In this document: positions 17,471 through 25,684 of the stretch, one piece after another
Layout of the letters: every line of letters begins with the position of its first letter
How positions within the stretch are numbered: position 1 is the stretch's first letter
Source: CAVVPY01 sp963750295
Lineage (GTDB): Bacteria > Actinomycetota > Actinomycetes > Mycobacteriales > Jatrophihabitantaceae
Length of the DNA stretch: 64,000 bases
Reading direction: 5' to 3'
Assembly (NCBI GenBank): GCA_963750295.1
Contig: CAVVPY010000001.1
Coordinates: 2,170,001-2,234,000, forward strand
Position numbers and translations under genes: made by a program
Notes under the pieces: generated by a model
The model's database searches: none
Told to the model about the DNA's origin: nothing
Seen by the model: the letters and a program-made list of their open reading frames with translations, nothing else

Positions 17471-18564
17471 GTCTCGACACCGCCACCTCAGCAGCCGGCC
17501 CGGGCGCCGCGGCCGTCGAGGATCCGCCGGAGGGTCGCCTGCAACGCATCGCCCGCATCCAGGCGCTGCAGATCGTGATCCTGTTACTGGTGACCATCGC
17601 GATCTTCGGCATCATGCGGACCAGCACGTTCCTCACAGTCTTCAACATGCGCGGCATCGTGCAGAACACGTCGATCTACGCCGTCCTCGGTGTCGGCATG
17701 ACCTTCGTGATCATCACCGGCGGCATCGATCTGTCGATCGGCAGCGTGCTCGTGTTCAGCGGGGTCATCGGCGACAAGGCGATGGCGGGGTGGGGTGGTG
17801 ACGGCTGGGGAACGGTCCTCGTCGGAACCGTCGCCGCGTGTGCCGCCGGACTCGGCTGGGGCCTGGTGAACGGATTCCTCGTGGCAAAGGCGAAGGTGCC
17901 GCCACTGATCGTCACGCTCGGCACGCTCACGGCCGCGCTCGGGTTCGCCCAGATCATCACCAAGGGCCTCGACCTGCGCGACGCACCCAAGACCCTCGTC
18001 AGCAAGATCGGGTTCGGCAACGTGATCGGCCAGGTGCCGACGCTCGCCGTGATCGCGGCGATCGTCGTGCTGGTCGGGATCGTGCTGCTCCACCGGACCA
18101 AGTTCGGGCTCTACACCTACGCCATCGGCTCGAATTCGGAGTCCGGCCGCCGCGTCGGTGTCAAGGTCGACCTACACCTGATCAAGGTGTACGCCTTCGC
18201 CGGATTCCTCGCCGGCTTCGCCGGAATCCTGAACCTCGGGTTCTTCCAGTCGACGACGATCGGCGGGCAGTCCAACACGGCGCTGAACGTCATCGCCGGG
18301 GTGGCGATCGGCGGCACCAGCCTGTTCGGCGGGGTCGGCTCGGTGTTCGGCACCGTCATCGGGCTGTTCATCCCGATCGTGCTGCAGAACGGCTTCATCC
18401 AGATCAACGTGCAGCCGTTCTGGCAGCAGGTGGTCGTCGGAGCCGTGCTCATCACGGTCGTGTTCGTCGACCAGCGTCGCCGGGCGGCGGCGGTGGGCGG
18501 ACGAAAACAGCGATTCAGATTTTTATCCAACCAGGGCAAGACAGATCGAAAGGAAGCAGCATGA
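17467..18564 (+). CDS. Sugar ABC transporter permease, RbsC/BPD_transp_2 type
   Basis: 365 aa from ATG at 17467 (ATGA overlap); a longer frame upstream lies inside the ATPase gene. After a 35-residue soluble N-terminus there are 8-10 hydrophobic segments. GMTFVIITGGIDLSIGSV and the later AGVAIGGTSLFGGVGSV stretch are the usual permease signatures of the ribose/xylose/galactose group. It would form the membrane pore as a homodimer with the single-domain ATPase. Confidence 0.92.
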   Translation: MSLDTATSAAGPGAAAVEDPPEGRLQRIARIQALQIVILLLVTIAIFGIMRTSTFLTVFNMRGIVQNTSIYAVLGVGMTFVIITGGIDLSIGSVLVFSGVIGDKAMAGWGGDGWGTVLVGTVAACAAGLGWGLVNGFLVAKAKVPPLIVTLGTLTAALGFAQIITKGLDLRDAPKTLVSKIGFGNVIGQVPTLAVIAAIVVLVGIVLLHRTKFGLYTYAIGSNSESGRRVGVKVDLHLIKVYAFAGFLAGFAGILNLGFFQSTTIGGQSNTALNVIAGVAIGGTSLFGGVGSVFGTVIGLFIPIVLQNGFIQINVQPFWQQVVVGAVLITVVFVDQRRRAAAVGGRKQRFRFLSNQGKTDRKEAA

Positions 18565-19571
18565 ACCGACGATCCGCAGCAGTGGTGCTCGCCACCATTG
18601 CGACGGCAGCAACCCTCGCCGCCTGCAGTTCCAGCGGCGGTGGCGGCGGCACCTCGGCGCCGGCCGGCACCGGCGGCGCGACCAGCGCCGCAGCCACGGC
18701 CTACAAGCTGGCCTTCATCCAGGGCGTGGCCGGTGACGCGTTCTACATCACGATGCAGTGCGGGATCGAGGCCGAGGCCAAGGCCGAGGGCGCGACCGTC
18801 ACCACGCAGGGTGCGCAGAAGTTTGATCCGACGCTGCAGACCCCGATCCTGCAGTCGGTCATCGCCACGAAGCCTGACGCGATCCTCATCGCGCCGACGG
18901 ACGTCTCGGCCATGCAGCAACCGCTCGAGCAGGCCAAGTCGCAGGGCATCAAGATCGTGCTTGTCGACACCACGCTCCAGGACCCGTCGGTGGCGGTGTC
19001 GGCGATCTCGTCCGACAACCTCGGCGGCGGGAAGGCTGCGTTCGACGCGATCAAGAAGCTCGCACCGAACGGCGGCAAGGTCCTCGGCATCGGCGTGCAG
19101 CCGGGCATCAGCACCACCGACGCCCGCGACAAGGGCTTCGGCGATGCCGCCAAGGCCGACTCGAACTACACCTACCTCGGCGTGCAGTACTCGCAGAACG
19201 ACCCCGCCAAGGCTGCGTCGATCGTCAGCGCTGCACTGCAGAAGGATCCCGACATCGTCGGCATCTTCGCGTCCAACCTGTTCTCGGCCGAAGGTGCCGC
19301 GACCGGTGTTCGCCAGGCAGGCAAGCAGGGTTCGGTCAAGATCGTCGGCTTCGACGCCGGCCCTGACCAGATCAAGGCCCTCGAGGACGGCACCGTGCAG
19401 GCGCTGATCGCCCAGCAGCCGGCCACGATCGGCAAGGACGGCGTGGAGCAGGCGATCAAGGCCCTCAAGGGTGAGCCGACGACCGCCAAGATCGGTACCG
19501 GATTCACCATCATCACCAAGGACAACCTTGCTGGTGAGGGCAAGGCAGCCGAGTACAAGGCAAGCTGCTGA
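18561..19571 (+). CDS. Sugar ABC transporter substrate-binding lipoprotein
   Basis: 336 aa, ATGA overlap with the permease, GGAAGCAGC upstream. The signal peptide ends in a lipobox LAAC (Cys22), followed by a Gly/Ser/Thr/Ala-rich linker and a two-lobe periplasmic binding protein of the RbsB/type I fold (residues about 48-336; LAFIQGVAGDAFYITMQCG is the first strand and helix). It captures the sugar outside the membrane. Ligand specificity cannot be read from sequence. Confidence 0.93.
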   Translation: MNRRSAAVVLATIATAATLAACSSSGGGGGTSAPAGTGGATSAAATAYKLAFIQGVAGDAFYITMQCGIEAEAKAEGATVTTQGAQKFDPTLQTPILQSVIATKPDAILIAPTDVSAMQQPLEQAKSQGIKIVLVDTTLQDPSVAVSAISSDNLGGGKAAFDAIKKLAPNGGKVLGIGVQPGISTTDARDKGFGDAAKADSNYTYLGVQYSQNDPAKAASIVSAALQKDPDIVGIFASNLFSAEGAATGVRQAGKQGSVKIVGFDAGPDQIKALEDGTVQALIAQQPATIGKDGVEQAIKALKGEPTTAKIGTGFTIITKDNLAGEGKAAEYKASC

Positions 19572-19585
19572 GTTAGCCGGCTGTT

Positions 19586-19620
19586 CCGGCACCCCGTCCG
19601 ACGTGCGGACGGGGTGCCGG
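19586..19620 (+). terminator. Strong hairpin after the transporter genes, inside the operon
   Basis: Perfect 15-bp stem CCGGCACCCCGTCCG / CGGACGGGGTGCCGG with a 5-nt loop, starting 15 nt after the binding-protein stop. No U tract. The next gene begins only 37 bp downstream on the same strand, so this may end most transcripts or protect the upstream 3' end while allowing readthrough. Confidence 0.75.
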
Positions 19621-19656
19621 CAGCAGGTGCCGCACTCGACGGACGGAGCCGCACCG

Positions 19657-20391
19657 GTGAGCAGGTTCGATGGCCGTTGTGTGCTCGTGACCGGCGGAGC
19701 ATCCGGCATCGGCCGGGCGATGGTCGAGGAATTCCTGGCCGAGGGCGCGGTGGTCTACGCCGCCGATCTGCACCCGGAGGGCGCACCCGAGGGCGCGCGT
19801 GCGCTTGCCCTCGACGTCACGGACGAGAGCGCGTTCGGCGCCGCGGTCGAGCACGTGCTGGCCGAGTCCGGACGCATCGACGTCCTGTGCAACAACGCGG
19901 GGATCGGCTCGACCGCCGACCCGCTCACCTGCTCGGTCGCCGAGTGGGACCAGGTTTTCGCGGTGAACGCGCGAGGCACGTTCATCGGCACCCAACGGGT
20001 ACTGCCGCCGATGCTGCGCCAGGGCAAGGGCGCGATCGTCAACACCGCGTCCATCGCCGGCATGGTGGGCCTGCGCGACCGCACTGCCTACTGCGCCAGC
20101 AAGGGCGCGGTGATCGCCCTGACCAAGCAGGTCGCGATCCAGTACGCCGGCACCGGCGTGCGCTGCAACTGCGTGTGCCCCGGCACGGTCGACTCGCCGT
20201 GGGTCGGGCGGTTGCTCGCCGAGGCGGGCGACCCGGACGCGGCTCGGCGGGCGCTCGTCGCGCGGCAACCGATGGGACGGCTCGGGCTGCCGCGCGAGAT
20301 CGCCCTCGCCGCGTTGTACCTCGCCTCGGACGACGCCGCGTTCGTGACCGGGACAGAATTCGTCATCGACGGCGGCCTGGTCGCCGGCTGA
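19657..20391 (+). CDS. SDR-family dehydrogenase, similar to 2-keto-3-deoxy-sugar-acid / DHRS6-type dehydrogenases
   Basis: 244 aa, GTG at 19657 with GGACGGAG upstream. NAD-binding TGGASGIGR, NNAG, catalytic Ser (NTASIAG) and YCASK are all present. The C-terminal half (GVRCNCVCPGTVDSPW, then YLASDDAAFVTGTEFVIDGG) resembles human BDH2/DHRS6 and bacterial 2-keto-3-deoxy-L-fuconate dehydrogenases more than fatty-acid reductases (recognised by eye). It sits before the UxuA-type dehydratase, whose 2-keto-3-deoxy product would be a plausible substrate. Confidence 0.88.
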   Translation: MSRFDGRCVLVTGGASGIGRAMVEEFLAEGAVVYAADLHPEGAPEGARALALDVTDESAFGAAVEHVLAESGRIDVLCNNAGIGSTADPLTCSVAEWDQVFAVNARGTFIGTQRVLPPMLRQGKGAIVNTASIAGMVGLRDRTAYCASKGAVIALTKQVAIQYAGTGVRCNCVCPGTVDSPWVGRLLAEAGDPDAARRALVARQPMGRLGLPREIALAALYLASDDAAFVTGTEFVIDGGLVAG

Positions 20392-20410
20392 CCCCAGGCA
20401 GGAGGCACGC

Positions 20411-21451
20411 GTGACGATCCGGCTCTCGCTCGGCCACATCGACGAGTACGACGACACGGTCGCCACATTCGCCCATCAACTCGGACTGCGCAGCGTGCAG
20501 TTGCACACCCCGTCCGCGCTGCCGGGCGTCGACGGCTACTGGAGCGTCGAGGAGTTGCGCGCACTGCGCGAGCGCTGCGACCGCGACGGGCTGGCAATCG
20601 ACGGGCTCGAGAACGTCCCCGCCGCGCACTTCTACAAGATCCAGCGTGGTCTGCCCGGGCGCGACGAGCAGGTGGAGAACTACCAGCGCACGATCCGGAA
20701 TATGGCCACCGTCGGCATCGACCTCTTGGGCTACAACTTCATCGCAACGTATGTGTGGCGCACGGACATGAGCGCGTCCGCCCGCGGGGGCGCCAGGGTG
20801 AGCAGTTTCGACCTGTCACGCGCATCGGCCGGCAACGCCCTCAGCTCGTACAAACTGGTTCCCACCGAGGCGATCACCGAGCCGATCGACGCCGCGCAGA
20901 TGTGGTCGAACTACCAGTACTTCCTCGACGCGGTGCTGCCCGTCGCCGAAGCGGTGGGCGTGCGGCTCGCCCTGCATCCGGACGACCCGCCGGTGGACGA
21001 ACCGCTGGGCGGGGTGGCACGCATCTTCACCTCGCCGGCCGCGATCGCCGAGGGGTACCGCCGCGCGAACGGCAGCCCGGCCTGGGGGCTCAACTTCTGC
21101 CTCGGGACGGTGTCCGAGATGGGCGGCCAGCAGGCCGTGGACGAGGTGATCGACCTGCTCGGCCCCATCGGCCGGATCTGCTACGTCCACTTCCGTGACG
21201 TCCGGGGCACCGTCCCCCGCTTCACCGAGTGCTTCCTCGGCGAGGGGAACCTCGACCCGGCGCGCGTCGTGCGCCGCCTGCACGAGTGCGGCTTCGACGG
21301 GTTCATGATCGACGACCACGTGCCCGCCATGATCGGCGACGTCGACACCTGGGGCGACACGTCCCCGGCCGCGTACTGCAGCCGCGGCCGTGCGCACGCG
21401 ATCGGTTACCTGCAAGGGGTGTTGAACGGTCTCGGCCTCTCGTCACCGTGA
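20411..21451 (+). CDS. uxuA: UxuA-family mannonate dehydratase (sugar-acid dehydratase)
   Basis: 346 aa, GTG at 20411 preceded by AGGAGG. A TIM-barrel of the xylose-isomerase-like UxuA family with the metal-site segment RLALHPDDPP, then GLNFCLGTVSEMGG and FMIDDHVPAM. UxuA dehydrates D-mannonate to 2-keto-3-deoxy-D-gluconate in hexuronate breakdown. It is at the short end for the family (E. coli UxuA is 394 aa). No uronate isomerase, fructuronate reductase of the usual type or KDG kinase is nearby, so the natural substrate may be another aldonate. Confidence 0.82.
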   Translation: MTIRLSLGHIDEYDDTVATFAHQLGLRSVQLHTPSALPGVDGYWSVEELRALRERCDRDGLAIDGLENVPAAHFYKIQRGLPGRDEQVENYQRTIRNMATVGIDLLGYNFIATYVWRTDMSASARGGARVSSFDLSRASAGNALSSYKLVPTEAITEPIDAAQMWSNYQYFLDAVLPVAEAVGVRLALHPDDPPVDEPLGGVARIFTSPAAIAEGYRRANGSPAWGLNFCLGTVSEMGGQQAVDEVIDLLGPIGRICYVHFRDVRGTVPRFTECFLGEGNLDPARVVRRLHECGFDGFMIDDHVPAMIGDVDTWGDTSPAAYCSRGRAHAIGYLQGVLNGLGLSSP

Positions 21452-21459
21452 ACTCAGTA

Positions 21460-22203
21460 TCAGTACGACGCGAGCAGCCCGCCGTCGACGACCCAGGTGG
21501 CTCCGGTGACGAACGACGCCGCCTCCGACAGCAGGAACGCGACCACGTTCGCGACCTCCTCGGGACGCCCGATCCGTTTCAGCGCGTGCATGTCTGCCCA
21601 GTCCCGCAGCGCGGCCTCCGGATCGTCCGGTGACAGGTCGGCCGCGTTCTGCCGCACCAGCGGGGTGTCGATCGTTCCTGGCGCCACCGCGTTGACGCGG
21701 ATGCCCTGTGCCGCATGGTCGAGTGCCATCGCGCGGACCAGGCCGAGCGCGCCGGCCTTCGCCGCGGCGTAGGCCGCGACCGCGCGCTGGGTCGCAATCC
21801 CCTGGATCGAGGACATGACCACGATCGACCCGCCGCCGGCAGCCGCCAGCACCGGGACCGCCGCCTGCGCCGCGAGGTAGGCGCCCTTCAGGTTCACCGC
21901 GTGGGTGAGGTCCCAGGTCGGCTCGTCAGTGCCGACGACCGACCCGTGCCGCTCGATGCCGGCGGTGTAGACCAGCCCCGCGAGCGGGGCACGTCCGGAC
22001 GCCCCGGCCATGACCCGCGCCATGTCCGCGGCCGAGGTGGCATCGGCGCTCACCCGCTCGACGCTGCTGCCCGGCTCCGCCTCGTCGGCGAAGGCGATAT
22101 CGGCCGCGGTGACCAGCCAGCCCTGAGCGGCGAGCACCTGCACGCAGGCCCGCCCGATCCCGGATCCGCCGCCGACCACGACTGCCGACCTCGTACCGTC
22201 CAT
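21460..22203 (-). CDS. SDR-family oxidoreductase
   Basis: 247 aa. GGGSGIGR nucleotide-binding loop, YTAG in place of NNAG, VVMSSIQG with the catalytic Ser, and YAAAK with the catalytic Tyr and Lys; ends with FVTGATWVVDGG. It is read opposite to the sugar operon and its stop lies 8 bp from the uxuA stop. Together with the MBL gene just upstream on the same strand it makes a two-gene unit. Probably an alcohol/polyol or sugar-acid dehydrogenase; substrate unknown. Confidence 0.88.
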   Translation of the reverse strand: MDGTRSAVVVGGGSGIGRACVQVLAAQGWLVTAADIAFADEAEPGSSVERVSADATSAADMARVMAGASGRAPLAGLVYTAGIERHGSVVGTDEPTWDLTHAVNLKGAYLAAQAAVPVLAAAGGGSIVVMSSIQGIATQRAVAAYAAAKAGALGLVRAMALDHAAQGIRVNAVAPGTIDTPLVRQNAADLSPDDPEAALRDWADMHALKRIGRPEEVANVVAFLLSEAASFVTGATWVVDGGLLASY

Positions 22204-22209
22204 CGCGGG

Positions 22210-23169
22210 CTACTCCTGCCGGTTCGGGTCGGCCGATGCTACTGCGACGTAGCTGTCCGGACCCACCTGCCGCGCGCGCCCGCTCTCGACAAGTGCCCGC
22301 AGGTGCGCGTCGACCATCGCCAGCCCGCGGAACTCCTCGACGCGTCCCATCCCGGCGCAGGTGCCGCGCCAGATCTCGGCCAGCGCGCGCGGATGATCGG
22401 CCAACTGCCCGTGCACGACCTCGGCGACCTCGGCGACGTGCCGCTCGACCTCGCCCAGCAGCGTCAGGAACGATTCCGCGTCGCGGGCTGGGTAGTGGGA
22501 CAGGCACACCGTCCGGACGTCCTGCTCGGCCACCAGCGTGCGCAACAGGTGCAGCGACGTGCGCAGCCGGACCGGGTCCACGTGCCCGTGGAAGAAGCTC
22601 CACGACGTGCCCGTGACGACGTCACCGAGGATGAGGGTGCGTGAACTGCGCTCGAACCAGCACAGCTCGGCGTCGACGTGACCTGGCACCTCGTAAGCGA
22701 CCAGGTCGACCCCGCCGCCCAGCCGGACCGACCCACCCGCACGCATCGTGATGTCGACGTGGCACGGCGCGTCGTAGGTCGGGTCGAGTTCGGCGCGCAA
22801 CTGTGGGGTGTCGGGAATGATGTCCGGACGGTGCAGCGCGAACTCGCGCAGGTTCGCGTCGAGATCCTCGATCCACCTCACCGCACCGGGCGCGGCCACC
22901 AGCCGGGCGCCGGTGCGCTCGCGCAGCGCGGCAAAGGTCCCGATGTGGTCATGATGGGCGTGGGTGTTGAGCAGGAAGTCCGGGGCAGACACGCCCGCGG
23001 CGGCAAGCAGCGCCCCGACCGCGCCGAGACTGCTCGGCAGCCCGCCGTCGACCAGCGCCGAACCGGACGGCCCGACGACGAGGTGCAGGTACAGCGGAAC
23101 CTCGTCGCTGAGCGCCTGGCCGATCTGCCAGATACCGGTCGCCACCTCACCCGGTTCGCGTGTGTGCAC
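22210..23169 (-). CDS. MBL-fold metallohydrolase
   Basis: 319 aa, GTG start at 23169. The metal motif NTHAHHDHIG is intact and a GDVVTG Asp ligand and SHYP His follow, so a dinuclear zinc site is expected. A C-terminal helical region of about 90 residues resembles the winged-helix tail of LACTB2/glyoxalase-II-like members. Ends 6 bp before the SDR start, so the two are co-transcribed. Hydrolysis of a lactone or thioester would suit a sugar-acid pathway (inference only). Confidence 0.85.
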   Translation of the reverse strand: MHTREPGEVATGIWQIGQALSDEVPLYLHLVVGPSGSALVDGGLPSSLGAVGALLAAAGVSAPDFLLNTHAHHDHIGTFAALRERTGARLVAAPGAVRWIEDLDANLREFALHRPDIIPDTPQLRAELDPTYDAPCHVDITMRAGGSVRLGGGVDLVAYEVPGHVDAELCWFERSSRTLILGDVVTGTSWSFFHGHVDPVRLRTSLHLLRTLVAEQDVRTVCLSHYPARDAESFLTLLGEVERHVAEVAEVVHGQLADHPRALAEIWRGTCAGMGRVEEFRGLAMVDAHLRALVESGRARQVGPDSYVAVASADPNRQE

Positions 23170-23230
23170 CCGATCATGGTCTCAGCCCGCGGTGCCGGCT
23201 TGACTGGCTAGTGGGATCGCATCCGGTTGT

Positions 23231-23266
23231 GCAGCCGGAGCAGCTCCCGGGAGCTGCTCCGGCTGC
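23231..23266. terminator. Perfect 36-nt palindrome between two minus-strand genes
   Basis: GCAGCCGGAGCAGCTCCC is followed at once by its exact reverse complement, giving an 18-bp uninterrupted palindrome. It starts 7 nt beyond the stop codon of the small secreted protein and is probably its terminator. Confidence 0.65.
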
Positions 23267-23272
23267 GGGCGC

Positions 23273-23713
23273 TCAGCACATGACCCCGAGGTGGAACCCG
23301 CGGTCGGCGAGGGCGCCGGTCGTGTCGCGCGTCTCGACGAAGACCCCGAGCGGCTGTCCTGCCCGGGCGGCAACGACGATCGTTCCGTGCGGCGGGTTGC
23401 CCAAACCGGCGTTGCCGATGGTCGCGACGTAGGCACACGCGTCGACCGGCTTCAGGAAGTCGATCTCGTACGAACCCGTCGTGATCCTGGACGAGGTTGC
23501 CTGCCGGGGGAAGGCCCGCGCGAGCGTCCCGTCCGAATTCACCACCGCCCAGAGCACCTGGGCCGTGGGCGGCATCCCGCCGGACGTGCCGGACACCTTG
23601 TGCGACCCGGCGCTGCCGGACCCGTTCGCCCCGTTCGTGCCCGCCACCGCAGCGACCGTGCTGCCTACGAGCACGCCGACGGCACCCACTGTGATGAGGA
23701 TCTTCTTCAGCAT
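23273..23713 (-). CDS. Small secreted protein of unknown function
   Basis: 146 aa from ATG at 23713 with AGGAG 7-8 nt upstream; a longer frame exists but lacks a ribosome site. An N-terminal signal peptide (KKILITVGAVGVLVGSTVAAVAG) is followed by a Gly/Ser/Asn linker and a compact beta-rich domain with Cys near residue 100 and a C-terminal Cys, which could form a disulfide. The segment QVLWAVVNSDGTLARAF recalls a family of short secreted actinobacterial proteins seen next to collagen-like or spore genes, but I cannot name it. Single gene. Confidence 0.65.
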   Translation of the reverse strand: MLKKILITVGAVGVLVGSTVAAVAGTNGANGSGSAGSHKVSGTSGGMPPTAQVLWAVVNSDGTLARAFPRQATSSRITTGSYEIDFLKPVDACAYVATIGNAGLGNPPHGTIVVAARAGQPLGVFVETRDTTGALADRGFHLGVMC

Positions 23714-23946
23714 GTCGACACTCCTATCGCTGCCCAGCCGGCCACTCCGGCCGCGGTGGAATGCATCGTGGACCTCGGACAAACCGCGAACAAGCACCCG
23801 GCACGAGATGTTCGGATCGATTCTCAGGTTTCACCCGATACCGGACACCTTCTGGACTTGCCAGCGCGGGACCAGGGGCCGGATTCACCCCGTCGGGGAC
23901 GTCCGCCGGCCCGCTCGGACGCCTGCACTGGTAAATACTGCTGCAC

Positions 23947-24816
23947 GTGCAGAGTGGCCAGCTCGTCCTGTGCGTTCTGCTCACGCTGCTGAGTGCCTTC
24001 GCCTTCGCCGTCGCGACCGTGGCCCAACAGCGCGCGGCGGCGCGGTCGTCGGACGAGATCGCCCGTAGCCGCCACTTCATCAGCCACCTGCTCCGCAGCC
24101 CGCAGTGGTGGGCGGGCACGGCGGGCAATACCGGCGGCTACGTCCTGCAGGCGCTCGCGCTGGCGATCGGTCCGTTGATCGTGGTGGCACCCCTCGTGGT
24201 GACCAACTTGCTGTTCGCATTACCCCTCAGCGCCCGGCTGGCGCAGCGCCGGTTGACGCCGGTTGCGTGGCGGTGGGGCCTCGTCCTCGCGGTCTCGATC
24301 GCGCTGTTCGTCGTGCTCGGGAACCCCGACGAGGGTGCGGACAGCGGCCCCGCAACGGATTGGCTGATCGTCGCCGCCGTCGGCGCTCCGATCCTGGTCG
24401 CCTGCTTCGTGGTGGCGAGTGCCCGGTCGGGTTCGTCCCGGGCATTCTTGCTCGCTGTCGTCGCCGGGTCGTGCGCCGCGGTGGCAGTCGTTCTGACCAA
24501 GGCAGTCGTCGTCACCGTCCCGGACGGACTCGGGGCACTGCTCACCACCGGTGAGACCTACGGAGTCATCGTGATCGGCCTCGCGGGCGTCTACTTCGAG
24601 CAGTTGGCCTACCAAGCCGGTGAGCTGCAGGCGTCCCTTCCCGTCATCTCGGTGCTCGAGCCGTTGCTCGGGGCCGTCCTCGGTGTCGCCCTGCTCCACG
24701 AACAACTCCAGGTCGACGGCCCCGCACTCGCGCTGCTGGCCGTCATCGCCCTCGTCATGACGCTGTCGACCGTCGGGCTCGCCCGCAGCGAGGCCCAACT
24801 GGTTCCGGCCGGCTGA
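23947..24816 (+). CDS. DMT-superfamily (EamA/NIPA-like) membrane transporter
   Basis: 289 aa, GTG start at 23947, nine to ten hydrophobic segments with the inverted-repeat layout of the drug/metabolite transporter superfamily. TAGNTGGYVLQALALAIGPL and the later ASLPVISVLEPLLGAVLG are typical helix 3-4 and 8-9 segments. NIPA-type relatives move Mg2+; others move metabolites. Substrate unknown. An 18-bp palindrome follows the stop. Confidence 0.8.
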   Translation: MQSGQLVLCVLLTLLSAFAFAVATVAQQRAAARSSDEIARSRHFISHLLRSPQWWAGTAGNTGGYVLQALALAIGPLIVVAPLVVTNLLFALPLSARLAQRRLTPVAWRWGLVLAVSIALFVVLGNPDEGADSGPATDWLIVAAVGAPILVACFVVASARSGSSRAFLLAVVAGSCAAVAVVLTKAVVVTVPDGLGALLTTGETYGVIVIGLAGVYFEQLAYQAGELQASLPVISVLEPLLGAVLGVALLHEQLQVDGPALALLAVIALVMTLSTVGLARSEAQLVPAG

Positions 24817-24833
24817 GTCGAGGGCCCTCGACT
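24816..24833. terminator. Palindrome after the DMT transporter gene
   Basis: AGTCGAGGGCCCTCGACT, an 18-nt perfect palindrome beginning at the last base of the stop codon. Confidence 0.45.
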
Positions 24834-24855
24834 ACCCGTTGCGCTGCCAGCCCCA

Positions 24856-24861
24856 TAACCT
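24856..24861 (+). promoter_or_regulatory. Candidate leaderless -10 of rsbQ-rsbP
   Basis: TAACCT ends 7 nt before the ATG at 24869, and there is no ribosome site, so the transcript may begin at or next to the start codon. Confidence 0.45.
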
Positions 24862-24868
24862 GCATGCC

Positions 24869-25684
24869 ATGGACATCTCCGGACGGCACAACGTCCACGT
24901 CGCCGGACCGCCGGACGCCCAGCCGATGCTGTTCGCGCACGGTTTCGGATGCGACCAGAACATGTGGCGCTACGTCGCGCCCCGTTTCGCCGAGCACTAC
25001 CGGGTCGTGCTGTTCGACCACATCGGCGCAGGCGGATCCGATGCCAGTGCCTACGACCCGGATCGGTACGCGTCCCTGGACGGGTATGCCGACGACGTCA
25101 TCGCCATCTGCCGCGAGCTGGACCTGCGCGATGTGATCTTCGTCGGCCACTCGGTCTCGGCCATGATCGGCGTGCTCGCCGCCGCCGCCGAGCCGGCCCT
25201 GTTCGCCTCCCTGGTCCTCGTCGGCCCCTCGCCGCGATACATCAACGACGGCGACTATGTGGGTGGCTTCAGCGCTGCCGACATCGACGACCTGCTCGCC
25301 TCGCTGGACAGCAACTACCTCGGCTGGTCGGCCGCGATGGCACCGGTGATCATGGGCCAGCCGGACCGCCCGGAGCTCGGGGACGAGCTCACCGAGAGCT
25401 TCTGTCGCGCCGATCCCGAGATCGCCCGCCTGTTCGCCCGAGCGACGTTCCTGTCCGACAACCGGGCCGACCTTGCGCGGGTCAAGACCCCGACGCTGGT
25501 CCTGCAGTGCTCGAATGACGTCATCGCGCCGACCGTCGTCGGCGAATACGTTCGCCAGATGATGCCGAACGCGACGCTGCGGCACCTCGAAGCGAACGGG
25601 CATTGCCCGAACCTGTCCGCGCCCGACGAGACCGCGGAGGTCATCGAGGAATTCCTGGCCTCGGCCACGACCGAACGAAGATGA
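24869..25684 (+). CDS. rsbQ: RsbQ-like alpha/beta hydrolase, positive regulator of stress phosphatase
   Basis: 271 aa from ATG at 24869, which aligns with the Bacillus RsbQ start; an upstream ATG at 24839 is less likely. Strong likeness over the full length: FAHGFGCDQNMW, GHSVSAMIG, LVLVGPSPRYIND, QCSNDVIAPTVVGEY, NGHCPNLS. The triad would be Ser95, Asp217, His245. In Bacillus subtilis RsbQ processes a small hydrophobic molecule and switches on the RsbP phosphatase under energy stress. The next gene, overlapping by ATGA, is an RsbP-type phosphatase, which supports the assignment. Confidence 0.88.
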   Translation: MDISGRHNVHVAGPPDAQPMLFAHGFGCDQNMWRYVAPRFAEHYRVVLFDHIGAGGSDASAYDPDRYASLDGYADDVIAICRELDLRDVIFVGHSVSAMIGVLAAAAEPALFASLVLVGPSPRYINDGDYVGGFSAADIDDLLASLDSNYLGWSAAMAPVIMGQPDRPELGDELTESFCRADPEIARLFARATFLSDNRADLARVKTPTLVLQCSNDVIAPTVVGEYVRQMMPNATLRHLEANGHCPNLSAPDETAEVIEEFLASATTERR

